Source: Marinobacter sp.
GTDB lineage: Bacteria; Pseudomonadota; Gammaproteobacteria; Pseudomonadales; Oleiphilaceae
Reading direction: 5' to 3'
NCBI GenBank assembly: GCA_022565395.1
Contig: JAIUMV010000016.1
Span: forward strand, 1 to 64,000
DNA length: 64,000 bases
Under the pieces are notes generated by a model. It was not told where the DNA came from. It saw only the letters and a program-made list of their open reading frames with translations, and did no database searches. Positions 1 through 7,341 of the stretch are shown here, in pieces. Position 1 is the first letter of the stretch. Each line of letters begins with the position of its first letter. Both the position numbers and the translations under genes were made by a program.

Positions 1-95
1 AATGGATCGAAGACTATAATCGCAGCCACCCGCACAAGGGGCTGAAAATGAAATCGCCCTGGGAATACCGGGCGGAACTGGCATCAAACGAATGA
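1..95 (+). CDS. IS3-family transposase (OrfB), C-terminal end only
   Basis: The window opens inside this gene. Reading from base 3, the last 30 codons end at a TGA at 93-95. They contain DYNRSHPHKGLKMKSP, the C-terminal signature of IS3-family DDE transposases (the DYN..HPH.GLKM.SP block after the catalytic domain). The catalytic residues lie outside the window, so I cannot tell whether the gene is intact. A stretch that looks like the right terminal inverted repeat follows. Confidence 0.8.
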   Translation, partial: WIEDYNRSHPHKGLKMKSPWEYRAELASNE

Positions 96-126
96 GGTGG
101 TGTTCGGTTTAGCGGGGGCAACTACA
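1..126 (+). mobile_element. Right end of an IS3-family insertion sequence
   Basis: After the transposase stop, the stretch at about 105-126 (ending GGGGGCAACTACA) resembles the right terminal inverted repeat of IS3-family elements, many of which begin TGTA.TG.CCCCC at the other end. The left end is outside the window. The family call rests on the transposase tail; the exact boundary is inferred. The end falls three bases before the photolyase start codon. Confidence 0.6.
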
Positions 127-129
127 GCT

Positions 130-1626
130 ATGCAAATTTTCTGGCTTAAGCGAAATCTGAGGTTACAAGACTCAGATCCATTCTATTTTTCAATGGCCGG
201 TGTACGCAGCTACGGTCCGGTTTTGCCGGTGTATGTTCACGAGCCCAATCTGATCTCTCAGCCAGACGTTTCACGCCAACACCAAGTCTTCGTGCAGGAA
301 ACATTGGCGGAGCTGCGCGTCGAAATAGAACGCCTTGGAGGGCAGTTGCTGGAGCTTGTCGGGGAAAGCCTGGATGTTTTCAAACGGCTCCACCGGATTA
401 CCCCCATTACCCGCATCTGGACCCACCGGGAGACAACGCAAAACAGCCAATACGAGCGGGATAAGCAGATAAAGGCCTGGTGTCAGACCGCGGGTATCGA
501 GTTGATGGAATGCGAACAGAACGGAGTGGCTCGCGGTGAGCAAGCGTCATTGTCGTTTCCGGATTACTTCGCTCAGTGCGTTACCCGTAAGCTGAAAGAT
601 CCGACGGGCACCAGTCTGACTAACCGCTTCGCTAAGCCGCCGCTACCTGCAGCCTCGCCAGAATCCATCCCGGTGGCCGCAGGCGAAGATAAACCTCTCC
701 GACAGAGGGGAGGGCGGACACTGGCGGTGAATGCGATGAGAAGCTTCTTTAGCATTCGGAGTCTCCAACGCTACCCGTTTCAGATTTCCAGCCCCAACAC
801 GGCTTGGAACGGGTGCTCCCGGCTATCAACGTATCTAGCTTACGGCATCATTTCCGATCGAGAGGTGTTTCAAGCCGTTGATGGCGTAGTGAGCCTGGGA
901 CACGAAAAGCTCAGCCCCGAGTCCTTCCAAAAGCTCCAGGAGCGAGCTCGCTTCTATCTGGATCGCCTGATGTGGCGACGACAGTACATACAGACGTTCG
1001 AGCATCACCCAGAGTTGGAATATCGGCACATGCTGCCGCAGTTTGACGGTGTGCGGGAGTCGGAATTCGACTCAGAACGATTTGAGGCCTGGAAAGCCGG
1101 GCGAACAGGCGTGCCCTACATTGATGCTGCGATGCGTTGTCTTCGGCAGACTGGCTGGATCAATATGCGGCTGCGGGCAACGGTGGTCTCGTTCGCAACG
1201 ATGAACCTCTGGCTGCCAACGCTGCAAGTAGCTCGGCATCTTGCAAGAGAATTCCTGGACTACGAACCTGCCGTCCATTATCCCATTCACAATGTAGCCT
1301 CTGGCACATCGAGCTTTGACAACCTGATGGTGTATGACCCCATAAAGCAGGGTATCGACAACGATTCGGAAGGCGCCTTTGTCCGTCGCTGGGTGCCGGA
1401 ATTGCGAGCGCTTAAAGGTGTTGGCATTCACGACGTAACACGCACGGCTGGAAGCCTGAGTGACGAAGCTCGCGGCCTGGGGCTTTTGCCGTACCCGGCG
1501 CCAATCGTTGACTGTCGGCAAGCGGGAAAGCTCGCAAAACAGCGTGTTTCAGATTTGCGCAAAGGAAAAAACGTCCCGGATGGTACGTCCGAAGCTGACG
1601 CCGGCACTCAGCTGAGCCTGATGTGA
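130..1626 (+). CDS. Cryptochrome/photolyase family flavoprotein
   Basis: A 498-residue protein of the DNA photolyase/cryptochrome family, which uses light and FAD to repair pyrimidine dimers or to sense blue light. The start at 130 gives MQIFWLKRNLRLQDSDP, the usual first strand (W.KR.LRL.D) of the N-terminal antenna domain; the 11 residues possible upstream lie in the IS end. The FAD-binding helical domain covers roughly residues 210-440. It has a TAWNGCSRLSTYLAYG segment (equivalent to the S.LS.YL..G flavin loop), VPYIDAAMR, TGWINMR.R, and a late block ending RRWVPEL. The usual W..G.G region reads HNVASGTSSFDN, so this belongs to a divergent subgroup rather than classical PhrB. I cannot decide between repair and sensing. 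No native promoter or ribosome site is visible, because the IS end abuts the gene. Confidence 0.85.
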   Translation: MQIFWLKRNLRLQDSDPFYFSMAGVRSYGPVLPVYVHEPNLISQPDVSRQHQVFVQETLAELRVEIERLGGQLLELVGESLDVFKRLHRITPITRIWTHRETTQNSQYERDKQIKAWCQTAGIELMECEQNGVARGEQASLSFPDYFAQCVTRKLKDPTGTSLTNRFAKPPLPAASPESIPVAAGEDKPLRQRGGRTLAVNAMRSFFSIRSLQRYPFQISSPNTAWNGCSRLSTYLAYGIISDREVFQAVDGVVSLGHEKLSPESFQKLQERARFYLDRLMWRRQYIQTFEHHPELEYRHMLPQFDGVRESEFDSERFEAWKAGRTGVPYIDAAMRCLRQTGWINMRLRATVVSFATMNLWLPTLQVARHLAREFLDYEPAVHYPIHNVASGTSSFDNLMVYDPIKQGIDNDSEGAFVRRWVPELRALKGVGIHDVTRTAGSLSDEARGLGLLPYPAPIVDCRQAGKLAKQRVSDLRKGKNVPDGTSEADAGTQLSLM

Positions 1627-1772
1627 AAACGGGGAGAAAGTCCATTGTCCCAGAAGGACAACCAGGATCTGAAAGTGTTAGATTGGCCGTCAGAGCGCAT
1701 TAAAATCACGGTAATTGGCAGTATTCCGGCATCAAATAACCGCAAAACCCTATTTAGCTCCCTAAATAAATC

Positions 1773-2030
1773 GTAAGCGTCCGGTGATCCCATCTTGGGC
1801 GAGGCGCTGCCGCTTTCAGGATAGTGTCCACTTATTTTCTAGTGGACACTTAACATTAACGAAGTAGCGTAACCAAGCCCTACCAACGCCTTCGCCGATT
1901 TTCCCGGGAATTCAAAGCCCAGATTGTTGCCCAGTGTTTGGAGCCCGGTGCTTCCGTTTCCCGGATCTCATTGGATAACGGTCTCAACGCCAACATGGTC
2001 CGGCGTTGGATCAGTGAGGCGCAGCGGTAA
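1773..2030 (+). mobile_element. IS66-family insertion sequence remnant
   Basis: The sequence GTAAGCGTCCGGTGATCC at 1773-1790 matches the usual IS66-family terminus (GTAAGCG...). About 90 bases later comes the start of the IS66 accessory gene tnpA, which stops at 2030. No tnpB or tnpC follows, so only the left end survives. A perfect 10-base inverted repeat (AGTGTCCACT / AGTGGACACT, 1823-1850, loop of 8) lies between the terminus and the gene. Confidence 0.6.
1860..2030 (+). pseudogene. IS66 TnpA fragment
   Basis: In the frame ending at TAA 2028-2030 the translation contains RRFSREFKAQIVAQCLEPGA and later LNANMVRRWISEAQR. This is the N-terminal helix-turn-helix segment of IS66-family TnpA (R..S.EFKA.IV..CL.PGAS...., then GLNANMV..W). 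No ATG lies in this frame before the homology, which starts just after a stop at 1857-1859, and the protein ends after about 55 codons. It is a broken, non-functional copy. Confidence 0.7.
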
Positions 2031-2370
2031 TCCCCCCATTCTTAGCGGGATTCAAAAGTAGACCCTAGGCAATTATGGCCGACTTTTGTTCGGGAGTGAT
2101 TCCTGCCGTCGAATGGCTAGACAGCACGCTTTGTGAAATAACAACTGCTGCATAGGCGCTAATAGTCCTCAGCGCCATCCCATTCAGCAGGGCATTGGAA
2201 ATGGTCAGTAAGGCCTTTTTATGTGTCCATTGCTCAAGATGACTCTTTCAGTGCAAAGGTCAGAAATTTTGTGCTCCTAGATATACCCTGAAATCCTTGG
2301 GCACACCATGGACACAATTTGGACACAGACAAATAAAAAGGGCCTACGTTTTCACGTAAGTCCTTGAAAA
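2031..2370. other. Non-coding scar between IS66 remnant and tRNA-Arg
   Basis: I see no credible gene here. The stretch GGGATTCAAAAGTAGACC (2047-2064) resembles the short repeats found at ends of some IS21-like elements, but that is weak. Bases 2320-2370 (GGACACAATTTGGACACAG, an A-rich run, then an imperfect hairpin around TACGTTTTCACGTA) resemble the stretch that often lies between a phage-type integrase gene and its attachment site. No integrase reading frame is left. Confidence 0.4.
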
Positions 2371-2392
2371 ATATGGAGCGGCCGAGAGGATT
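2371..2392 (-). repeat. Copy of tRNA-Arg 3' end (att-like)
   Basis: These 22 bases match 2562-2583, which covers the 3' end of the intact tRNA-Arg and its CCA, at 20 of 22 positions. Copies of a tRNA 3' end close to a tRNA gene are the usual trace of integration by a tyrosine recombinase. The copy lies on the side of the IS remnants, so 1-2392 could be what remains of an element that used this tRNA as attachment site. The repeat is seen directly; the integration history is inferred. Confidence 0.5.
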
Positions 2393-2526
2393 ATTCGGCC
2401 GTCCTGCGGCCTCTCACCCCTTCGGGGCCGTCGTCACGGTGTGCCGACGTTCCCTGCGCCCGCGTTGCGGGCTCCGGGTCGAACCGGGAGGTTCTGCATC
2501 TGGCCCCGGGCAAACCAAAGTGCCAT
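2393..2526. other. GC-rich stretch of short hairpins downstream of tRNA-Arg
   Basis: No gene is apparent. The stretch is a chain of small self-complementary units, for example GGCCGTCCTGCGGCC and CCCCTTCGGGG, lying between the att-like copy and the tRNA terminator. A CCCCTTCGGGG unit also occurs in the hairpin string on the other side of the tRNA (2688-2805), so the two stretches may share an origin. Confidence 0.4.
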
Positions 2527-2556
2527 AAAAAAGCCCACACGCAGTGGGCTTTTTTT
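2527..2556 (-). terminator. Terminator downstream of tRNA-Arg
   Basis: GCCCAC (2533-2538) pairs with GTGGGC (2544-2549) around a five-base loop. The stem is flanked by six A on the left and seven T on the right, so it can terminate on either strand. On the minus strand it begins about 10 bases after the tRNA CCA end. Confidence 0.8.
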
Positions 2557-2564
2557 ATGGCATA

Positions 2565-2680
<116 letters not shown>

Positions 2681-2687
2681 GCTCAAA

Positions 2688-2805
2688 TTACGGTGCACTG
2701 GATAGCGCGCTTTTGCGCTCCCCCTTCGGGGTCCAGTCCGCCGCGTTGCATCGCGGCGTCCGCTTCGGCGGGCGAAAGCCTTGCTTTCGCTGTTTCCGCC
2801 TACGC
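2688..2805. other. String of short hairpins between the tRNA-Arg repeats
   Basis: There is no gene. Successive self-complementary units are visible: AGCGCGCTTTTGCGCT, CCCCTTCGGGG, CGCCGCG...CGCGGCG, CGCTTCGGCG and GCGAAAGC...GCTTTCGC. On the minus strand this string directly follows the truncated tRNA 5' end of copy B. It therefore sits where the rest of a tRNA would be, and would be transcribed from a copy of the tRNA leader if that leader holds the promoter. Confidence 0.5.
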
Positions 2806-2863
2806 CCAGCTGAGCTACGGGCGCGTATCAGGCTTATCACGAACTCCGCATGGATGAAGTCCG
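2806..2863 (-). repeat. 58-bp direct repeat, copy B (truncated tRNA-Arg 5' end plus leader)
   Basis: Identical to 2623-2680. The tRNA part stops after 19 nt (acceptor 5' strand and the first half of the D-arm) and runs into the hairpin string at 2688-2805. This is a broken tandem duplicate of the tRNA gene with its upstream region conserved. Confidence 0.85.
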
Positions 2864-3023
2864 CTGATTCCAAGGTGTCTGACCTAAAAATCAGGGCGCC
2901 ATAATAATTCCGATGGGCGTTAAAGTCCAATACCTGTGGTGAAAATCATCCGCAGCCATGTCAGGGTGGGTTGGCCGCTTGGGACATTTTCTTACCTGTA
3001 ACAATTTTTCAAACAAGAATTAC
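2864..3023. other. Intergenic region upstream of bfd
   Basis: No gene or clear structure is visible between the tRNA-Arg repeat and the bfd promoter. Confidence 0.5.
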
Positions 3024-3078
3024 TTGCAAACAGGCTGGTGAGTGGCAATAATTCGCATCAATGAATGATTGCTATTGA
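3024..3078 (+). promoter_or_regulatory. Likely bfd promoter with possible Fur site
   Basis: TTGCAA (3024-3029) and AATAAT (3047-3052) are 17 bases apart, a good sigma-70 promoter. Just downstream, overlapping the expected start of transcription, the AT-rich stretch about 3058-3078 (CAATGAATGATTGCTATTG) has Fur-box character (ATGATTGCTATT against GATAATCATTATC-type repeats) but is far from perfect. Iron repression of bfd is usual in related bacteria; here it is an inference. Confidence 0.45.
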
Positions 3079-3089
3079 GGTCATTGGCC

Positions 3090-3296
3090 ATGTACGTCTG
3101 TCTCTGCCACGGTGTAACTGATCGGGATATCCGCGAAGCGGCTGCCAATGGTTGTAACTCCGTGCGCCAGTTGGGCAAGGAGATGGGTGTTGGGCGGCAG
3201 TGTGGGCGCTGTGCCTCCATGGCTCGTGAGATTCTGCGTGAAAGTCAGCAGACAGATTATTTTGAGCTTGCGGGTATGTTGGCGCATCCCGCGTAG
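3090..3296 (+). CDS. bfd: Bacterioferritin-associated ferredoxin
   Basis: A 68-residue [2Fe-2S] protein of the Bfd family. Bfd binds bacterioferritin and passes electrons to its haem so that stored ferric iron can be released as Fe2+. The cluster ligands are visible as CLC (residues 4-6) and CGRC (near residue 40), in the C-x-C...C-x2-C pattern of BFD-like domains. The start at 3090 gives MYVCLCHGVTD, the normal family N-terminus; the seven codons possible upstream are not conserved in type. The bfr gene lies 160 bases downstream on the same strand, which supports the function. A promoter and possible Fur site precede it. Confidence 0.95.
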   Translation: MYVCLCHGVTDRDIREAAANGCNSVRQLGKEMGVGRQCGRCASMAREILRESQQTDYFELAGMLAHPA

Positions 3297-3375
3297 TTTG
3301 CGCGCTGGTATCAAGAATTATTCCCCCTTGCGATTTTTTATTCCTCGTTAACCCGCTATCCTTGCTTATTGATTC

Positions 3376-3410
3376 GCCCTGGTGGTTTTGCCGCCGGGGC
3401 TTCTGTGTTT
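3376..3410 (+). terminator. Terminator-like hairpin between bfd and bfr
   Basis: GCCCTGGTGG pairs with CCGCCGGGGC (ten pairs, two of them G-U) around a TTTTG loop, followed by TTCTGTGTTT. It could end the bfd transcript, in which case bfr has its own promoter in the following 45 bases, or act as an attenuator. Confidence 0.55.
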
Positions 3411-3455
3411 ACTGATTACTCAGTTTCGCATCGATGAAAGAGGAGGCCGAGGGCC

Positions 3456-3932
3456 ATGAAAGGGGATAAGAAGGTTATCCAGCACTTGAACAAGGTGCTG
3501 GCCAATGAGCTGACTGCCATCAACCAGTATTTCCTGCATTCCCGCATGTACAAGGATTGGGGCATCACCCACCTGGCGAAGAAGGAATACGAAGAGTCCA
3601 TCGATGAAATGAAACATGCGGATGCTGTTATTGAGCGCATCCTGTTTCTGGAAGGGCTGCCGAACCTGCAGGACCTGAACAAGCTACTGATCGGCGAGAA
3701 CGTGCAGGAAATGCTGGAGTGTGATCTGAAGCTGGAGCTTGCGGCCCACAAGGATCTCAAGGACGCCATTCTGTACTGCGAAAGCGTTCAGGATTTTGCC
3801 AGCCGCGAGCTGTTCAGCAAGATTCTTGATGGCGAGGAAGAACATATCGACTGGCTGGAAACCCAGCTGGAACTGATCAAGCAAATGGGGCTGCCGAACT
3901 ATATCCAGTTGCAGTCCTCTTCAGCGGAGTGA
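3456..3932 (+). CDS. bfr: Bacterioferritin
   Basis: A 158-residue subunit of the 24-mer haem-containing iron storage shell, which oxidises Fe2+ and stores ferric mineral in the cytoplasm. The ferroxidase ligands are at the standard positions: E18 (NELTAINQ), E51 and H54 (DEMKHAD), E94 (LECDLKLE) and the late E/H pair in [10 protein letters not shown]. Met52, the axial ligand of the inter-subunit haem, is present, so this is a true haem-binding Bfr and not a haem-free Dps or ferritin. A strong ribosome site (AAGAGGAGG) lies before the ATG. It follows bfd, its electron donor, and ends 8 bases before the phosphomannomutase start. Confidence 0.97.
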   Translation: MKGDKKVIQHLNKVLANELTAINQYFLHSRMYKDWGITHLAKKEYEESIDEMKHADAVIERILFLEGLPNLQDLNKLLIGENVQEMLECDLKLELAAHKDLKDAILYCESVQDFASRELFSKILDGEEEHIDWLETQLELIKQMGLPNYIQLQSSSAE

Positions 3933-3939
3933 GTTATCA

Positions 3940-5292
3940 ATGGATTTGAGCTGTTTCAAGGCCTATGACATCCGGGGCCAGGTGCCGGAGCAACTGAACC
4001 CGGAGCTGGCCGAGAAAATCGGTCGGGCCTATGTGGCAGTGACCGGTGCCCGCAAGGTGGTCATTGGCTACGACATTCGTCTGTCCAGCCCGGACATCAC
4101 CAAGGCGCTGGCGTCCGGCTTGATGGCTGCGGGTGCGGATGTGTTTGATATTGGTCTGTGTGGCACCGAGCAGGTGTATTTTGCCACCAGCCATTTCAAG
4201 ATGGACGGCGGCATCATGGTCACGGCCAGCCACAATCCAAAGAATCACAACGGTATGAAAATGGTGGGGCCAGAGTCTCGTCCCATCAGTTCGGACAATG
4301 GTCTTAACGCCATTCGTGACCGGGTGCTGGAGCCATTTTCTGACGCGCCGGAGCAGGGGCACTATGAACCTCTGAGTACCATGGCGGCCTACATCGACCA
4401 TTTGCTGGGTTATGTGGACGCGGCCAGTCTGAAGCCCCTCAAACTGGTGGTAAACGCCGGTAATGGCGGTGCGGGTCTGGTGATTGATGAGCTGCAGCAG
4501 CATCTGCCGTTTGAGTTTATCAAAGTCCACCATGAGCCTGATGGTAACTTCCCCAACGGCGTGCCCAATCCCATCCTTGAGGAAAACCGCGCGGTAACGG
4601 CCGAGATGGTGAAAGCCAAGGGTGCGGCTATGGGTATCGCCTGGGACGGCGACTATGACCGTTGTTTCTTCTTCGATGAGAACGGCCGTTTTATCGAGGG
4701 CTATTATATTGTCGGCCTGCTGGCGGACCAGTTCCTGCGCAAGACCGGCGGTGGCCGGGTGATTCACGACCCGCGGCTGACCTGGAACACCCTGGATCTG
4801 GTGGCCAACGCGGGTGGCGAGGCGGTCGAGAGCAAAACCGGGCACGCTTTCATCAAGCAGCGTATGCGGGATGAAGATGCGGTGTACGGTGGCGAAATGA
4901 GTGCCCACCATTACTTCCGTGACTTTGCCTACTGTGACAGCGGCATGATTCCCTGGTTGCTGGTGGCTGAGCGTTTGTGTCAGTCAGGCCAGACCCTGTC
5001 ATCCCTGATTGATGACCGCATTCAGGCTTATCCTGCCAGTGGCGAGATCAACCGCACCATTGCCAACCCGCCCGCGGTGATCAAGGCCATTGAGGCACGC
5101 TACGCGCCTGATGCCAAGGCCGTCAGCTTTGTGGATGGCTTGAGTGTGGAGTTTGATGACTGGCGCTTCAATCTGCGTATGTCCAACACCGAGCCGGTGG
5201 TGCGCCTGAACGTGGAATCCCGCGCGGATATCCCGTTGATGGAAGCTAAAACCGCCGAACTGCTGGCGCTGATGGAAGCACTTAACCAGTAA
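3940..5292 (+). CDS. Phosphomannomutase (AlgC/CpsG class)
   Basis: A 450-residue alpha-D-phosphohexomutase that interconverts mannose 6- and 1-phosphate (often also glucose phosphates) for GDP-mannose and surface polysaccharide synthesis. Domain 1 carries the phosphoserine loop TASHNP with Ser97. The metal loop reads DGDYDRC, the sugar-specificity loop GGEMSAHHYFRD is the phosphomannomutase type, and the C-terminal phosphate-binding loop is RMSNTEPVVR. The length is close to E. coli CpsG/ManB (456). The start lies 8 bases after bfr, so both may share a transcript. A family-level name is safe; the preferred sugar cannot be read from sequence. Confidence 0.92.
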   Translation: MDLSCFKAYDIRGQVPEQLNPELAEKIGRAYVAVTGARKVVIGYDIRLSSPDITKALASGLMAAGADVFDIGLCGTEQVYFATSHFKMDGGIMVTASHNPKNHNGMKMVGPESRPISSDNGLNAIRDRVLEPFSDAPEQGHYEPLSTMAAYIDHLLGYVDAASLKPLKLVVNAGNGGAGLVIDELQQHLPFEFIKVHHEPDGNFPNGVPNPILEENRAVTAEMVKAKGAAMGIAWDGDYDRCFFFDENGRFIEGYYIVGLLADQFLRKTGGGRVIHDPRLTWNTLDLVANAGGEAVESKTGHAFIKQRMRDEDAVYGGEMSAHHYFRDFAYCDSGMIPWLLVAERLCQSGQTLSSLIDDRIQAYPASGEINRTIANPPAVIKAIEARYAPDAKAVSFVDGLSVEFDDWRFNLRMSNTEPVVRLNVESRADIPLMEAKTAELLALMEALNQ

Positions 5293-5318
5293 GCGCTAAG
5301 CTAACAAGCGCCACCGAG

Positions 5319-5400
5319 AGCCACGGGCGACCGCTCTGTGCAGGACACCTCCCTACGGGAAAACGTCCGTGCCAGTCAGTGCCGTCCGTGGCTTCTTTTA
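5319..5400 (+). terminator. Possible long-loop terminator after phosphomannomutase
   Basis: AGCCACGG (5319-5326) is complementary to CCGTGGCT (5385-5392), followed by TCTTTTATT. The loop of nearly 60 bases is long for an intrinsic terminator, but smaller pairings inside it could shorten it. It overlaps the end of the convergent phospholipase gene. Confidence 0.35.
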
Positions 5401-5401
5401 T

Positions 5402-6376
5402 TCACAGCAGGTTGTTAAGGGTAATCCCGATCCCGAAACGGTGAATACGGCTGTTGTAGTCGATCATGGTTTCGCCGTAGCCGTTGTAATACTGCACAAA
5501 GCCTTTCAGGCTCTCCCCCAGGGGAAAGCTGAACCCCGCCTCAACACTGGTCTTGTTGTCGGTGCGGCGCAGGTTATTGCGCAGCCGCATGCTGAGATTC
5601 ACCTCATCGTTCACCTTGTAAATGCCCCACAGGTCGCCGTGGCCGAGGAAGCGTTCAATATCCGGGTTGTCGTCCTCGTTACGGCTTTCGGGGATGCGGT
5701 ACCAGGGCCGCGCAATCAGCAGCCATCGGCCCATGCTGTAACCCGCTTCGGCGGTAAAACGGTCCCAGCTGCGAGAGCGGGGCTCAGACTGGCCGTTGGA
5801 TTGATGCACCAGGCCGCCAGCAATGTAATCCAGCCGCCCTGGGCCGAGGGTTAGTCGGGTTTCGTAGCGCATGAACAGCTCGGGTTCGTAATTGGTCTCG
5901 CGGAACGGCCGTGAGCTCTCGCTGTTATAGAGCTGCCATACGGATATCTGGGTGTAGCCGAACCACAGGGTAGTGCGATCATCAAATACACCGGTGAGGA
6001 GGGGCACCTTGAAACTGATCTGGAACTTGGCCTCTTCCCGGTCCAGCTCACCGTCATAGCTGGCAACGCCGAGATTGGGTGACACCGGGTTCTGGTTGGG
6101 GCTGCTCATCCAGGTGGCGGGCAGAATATAGCTGGGCCGGTGGGGTACAAAGCCGCTGGCAAAGGAGGTCAGCGCCCGCTCCCGGGCGAAGGTCCGATCC
6201 ACCGCCTGTTCGGCGAGACGGGGGCTTTCGTCTGACAGGTGTTGCTCGCTGGCGGCGTCATAGCAGCTCAGGCGCTCCTCCGGGTCACTGATGTCACGGC
6301 AGGGAGGGGTGTCTGCGAAGGCATAGTGGCTGGCAATACTGAGCAAAGCCAGCGTGCTGAGGGCATAGCGTCTCAT
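5402..6376 (-). CDS. pldA: Outer-membrane phospholipase A (OmpLA/PldA family)
   Basis: A 324-residue outer-membrane beta-barrel lipase that hydrolyses phospholipids reaching the outer leaflet. The start at 6376 gives MRRYALSTLALLSIASHYAFA, a clean signal peptide, with GGAG seven bases upstream; a start 16 codons earlier is possible but unlikely. After an acidic periplasmic stretch (about residues 25-75) comes the 12-strand barrel. The active-site block reads HQSNGQSEPRSRSWDR: catalytic His and Ser are present, but the third triad residue, Asn156 in E. coli (SRSWNR), is Asp here. The later RPWYRIPES...DDNPDI block is also typical. It follows a small membrane protein in a probable two-gene operon. 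Confidence 0.88.
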   Translation of the reverse strand: MRRYALSTLALLSIASHYAFADTPPCRDISDPEERLSCYDAASEQHLSDESPRLAEQAVDRTFARERALTSFASGFVPHRPSYILPATWMSSPNQNPVSPNLGVASYDGELDREEAKFQISFKVPLLTGVFDDRTTLWFGYTQISVWQLYNSESSRPFRETNYEPELFMRYETRLTLGPGRLDYIAGGLVHQSNGQSEPRSRSWDRFTAEAGYSMGRWLLIARPWYRIPESRNEDDNPDIERFLGHGDLWGIYKVNDEVNLSMRLRNNLRRTDNKTSVEAGFSFPLGESLKGFVQYYNGYGETMIDYNSRIHRFGIGITLNNLL

Positions 6377-6398
6377 TCGGGTGCTCCTGCGTATAAGG

Positions 6399-6725
6399 TC
6401 AGAGACTATGAACCGTTTGCACAATGGCGTAGGCCCACACGCTCAGTAGGGCAGCGGCCAGCAACGCAAACAGCAGCTTGTGCAGGCGTTGTGCCTTGCC
6501 CTCGGCGGCGGCTACCCAGCGCAGGTACATCAGGCCAAGAAAGCTCATAAACACCGCCAGGCTGGCAAGGGCCGGCAGCAACAGCCAGGCAGTAGCGATC
6601 TCGAGCCCCTGCTGGGCGCGGCCGGACAGTAGCATCATGCTGCCCAGCAGCACGAACAGGGCCGAAAATTCAGTGATAAGCAGTGCCTTGCGCCAGGGGT
6701 GGTGTTGTGTGGTTGGGTTGGTCAT
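6399..6725 (-). CDS. Small three-helix inner-membrane protein
   Basis: A 108-residue protein of unknown function. Three hydrophobic segments are visible: about residues 14-34 (LLITEFSALFVLLGSMML), 42-68 (ATAWLLLPALASLAVFM) and 83-105 (LLFALLAAALLSVWAYAI), with a basic stretch between the last two. GGAGGC lies before the ATG. It ends 22 bases before the pldA start on the same strand, so the two are probably co-transcribed. I do not recognise a named family. Confidence 0.7.
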   Translation of the reverse strand: MTNPTTQHHPWRKALLITEFSALFVLLGSMMLLSGRAQQGLEIATAWLLLPALASLAVFMSFLGLMYLRWVAAAEGKAQRLHKLLFALLAAALLSVWAYAIVQTVHSL

Positions 6726-6866
6726 GGGGCCTCCTTGGTGGGGTCTATGCTACCGGGTTGTAGTGACAAATGCGCTGTTAAGGGGTTGCTTGGTTTTTTT
6801 TCCAGCCCATCACCCGCTATAATGCGGCGATTGATAATTCTTAACGCTCGGAAAACGAGGTGAATA

Positions 6867-7292
6867 GTGAAGATGATGAGAGTTCTGGTCGCAGCAGTAC
6901 TGGGGTTGGGCCTGGCGGCAGGCGCTGCCGTCGCGAGTGTGGAAGACCAAATCCGTGCGCGTATTGCGCCGGTGGGCAGCGTGTGTATCGCGGGTGAGGC
7001 CTGTGAGGGTGTGGTGACATCTGCTGCACCGGCTGCCGCCGCGGCCAGCGGCCCGCGCAGTGGTCAGGATGTCTACAACGCAGCCTGTATGGCCTGTCAC
7101 GCTGCGGGTGTGGCGGGTGCGCCAGTGACCGGTAACGCCGGTCAGTGGGAATCCCGCCTGGACAAGGGTCTGGAAACGCTGGTGGCTAACGCTATTGGTG
7201 GTATTGGTGCCATGCCAGCCAAAGGCGGCTGTGCCAGCTGTAGCGATGAAGAGATTGAGAAGTCTGTACAGTACATGCTCGACCAGCTCTAA
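6867..7292 (+). CDS. Cytochrome c5-type monohaem cytochrome
   Basis: A 141-residue periplasmic class I cytochrome c. A signal peptide covers about residues 1-23 (VLVAAVLGLGLAAGAAVA). The haem site is CMACH (about residue 71), and the distal methionine lies in GAMPAKGGC. The extra GGCASCSDEE cysteine pair near the C-terminus is the disulfide characteristic of cytochrome c5. A linker rich in Ala (about 50-58) separates the mature N-terminus from the haem domain. The start is taken as GTG at 6867 because CGAGG lies six bases upstream; ATG codons at 6873 and 6876 are alternatives. It probably shuttles electrons to a terminal oxidase or reductase. A bidirectional terminator follows. Confidence 0.9.
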   Translation: MKMMRVLVAAVLGLGLAAGAAVASVEDQIRARIAPVGSVCIAGEACEGVVTSAAPAAAAASGPRSGQDVYNAACMACHAAGVAGAPVTGNAGQWESRLDKGLETLVANAIGGIGAMPAKGGCASCSDEEIEKSVQYMLDQL

Positions 7293-7304
7293 GCATCCGC
7301 CAAC

Positions 7305-7341
7305 AAAAAAGCAGCGCACCTCCGGGTCCGCTGCTTTTTTT
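7305..7341. terminator. Bidirectional terminator between cytochrome c5 and rep
   Basis: GCAGCG (7311-7316) pairs with CGCTGC (7329-7334), flanked by six A and six T. It serves the cytochrome gene on the plus strand and rep, which ends at 7340, on the minus strand. Confidence 0.85.

Noticed and set aside
2688-2805. Hairpin string considered as a CRISPR array or integron attC site
   Set aside because: The units differ in sequence and length, have no regular spacers, and lack the attC core ends (RYYYAAC/GTTRRRY).
3937-4911. Long open frame on the minus strand across the phosphomannomutase gene
   Set aside because: It is antisense to a gene with all catalytic motifs, shows no domain, and is rich in His, Gln and Arg as expected for a shadow of GC-rich coding DNA.
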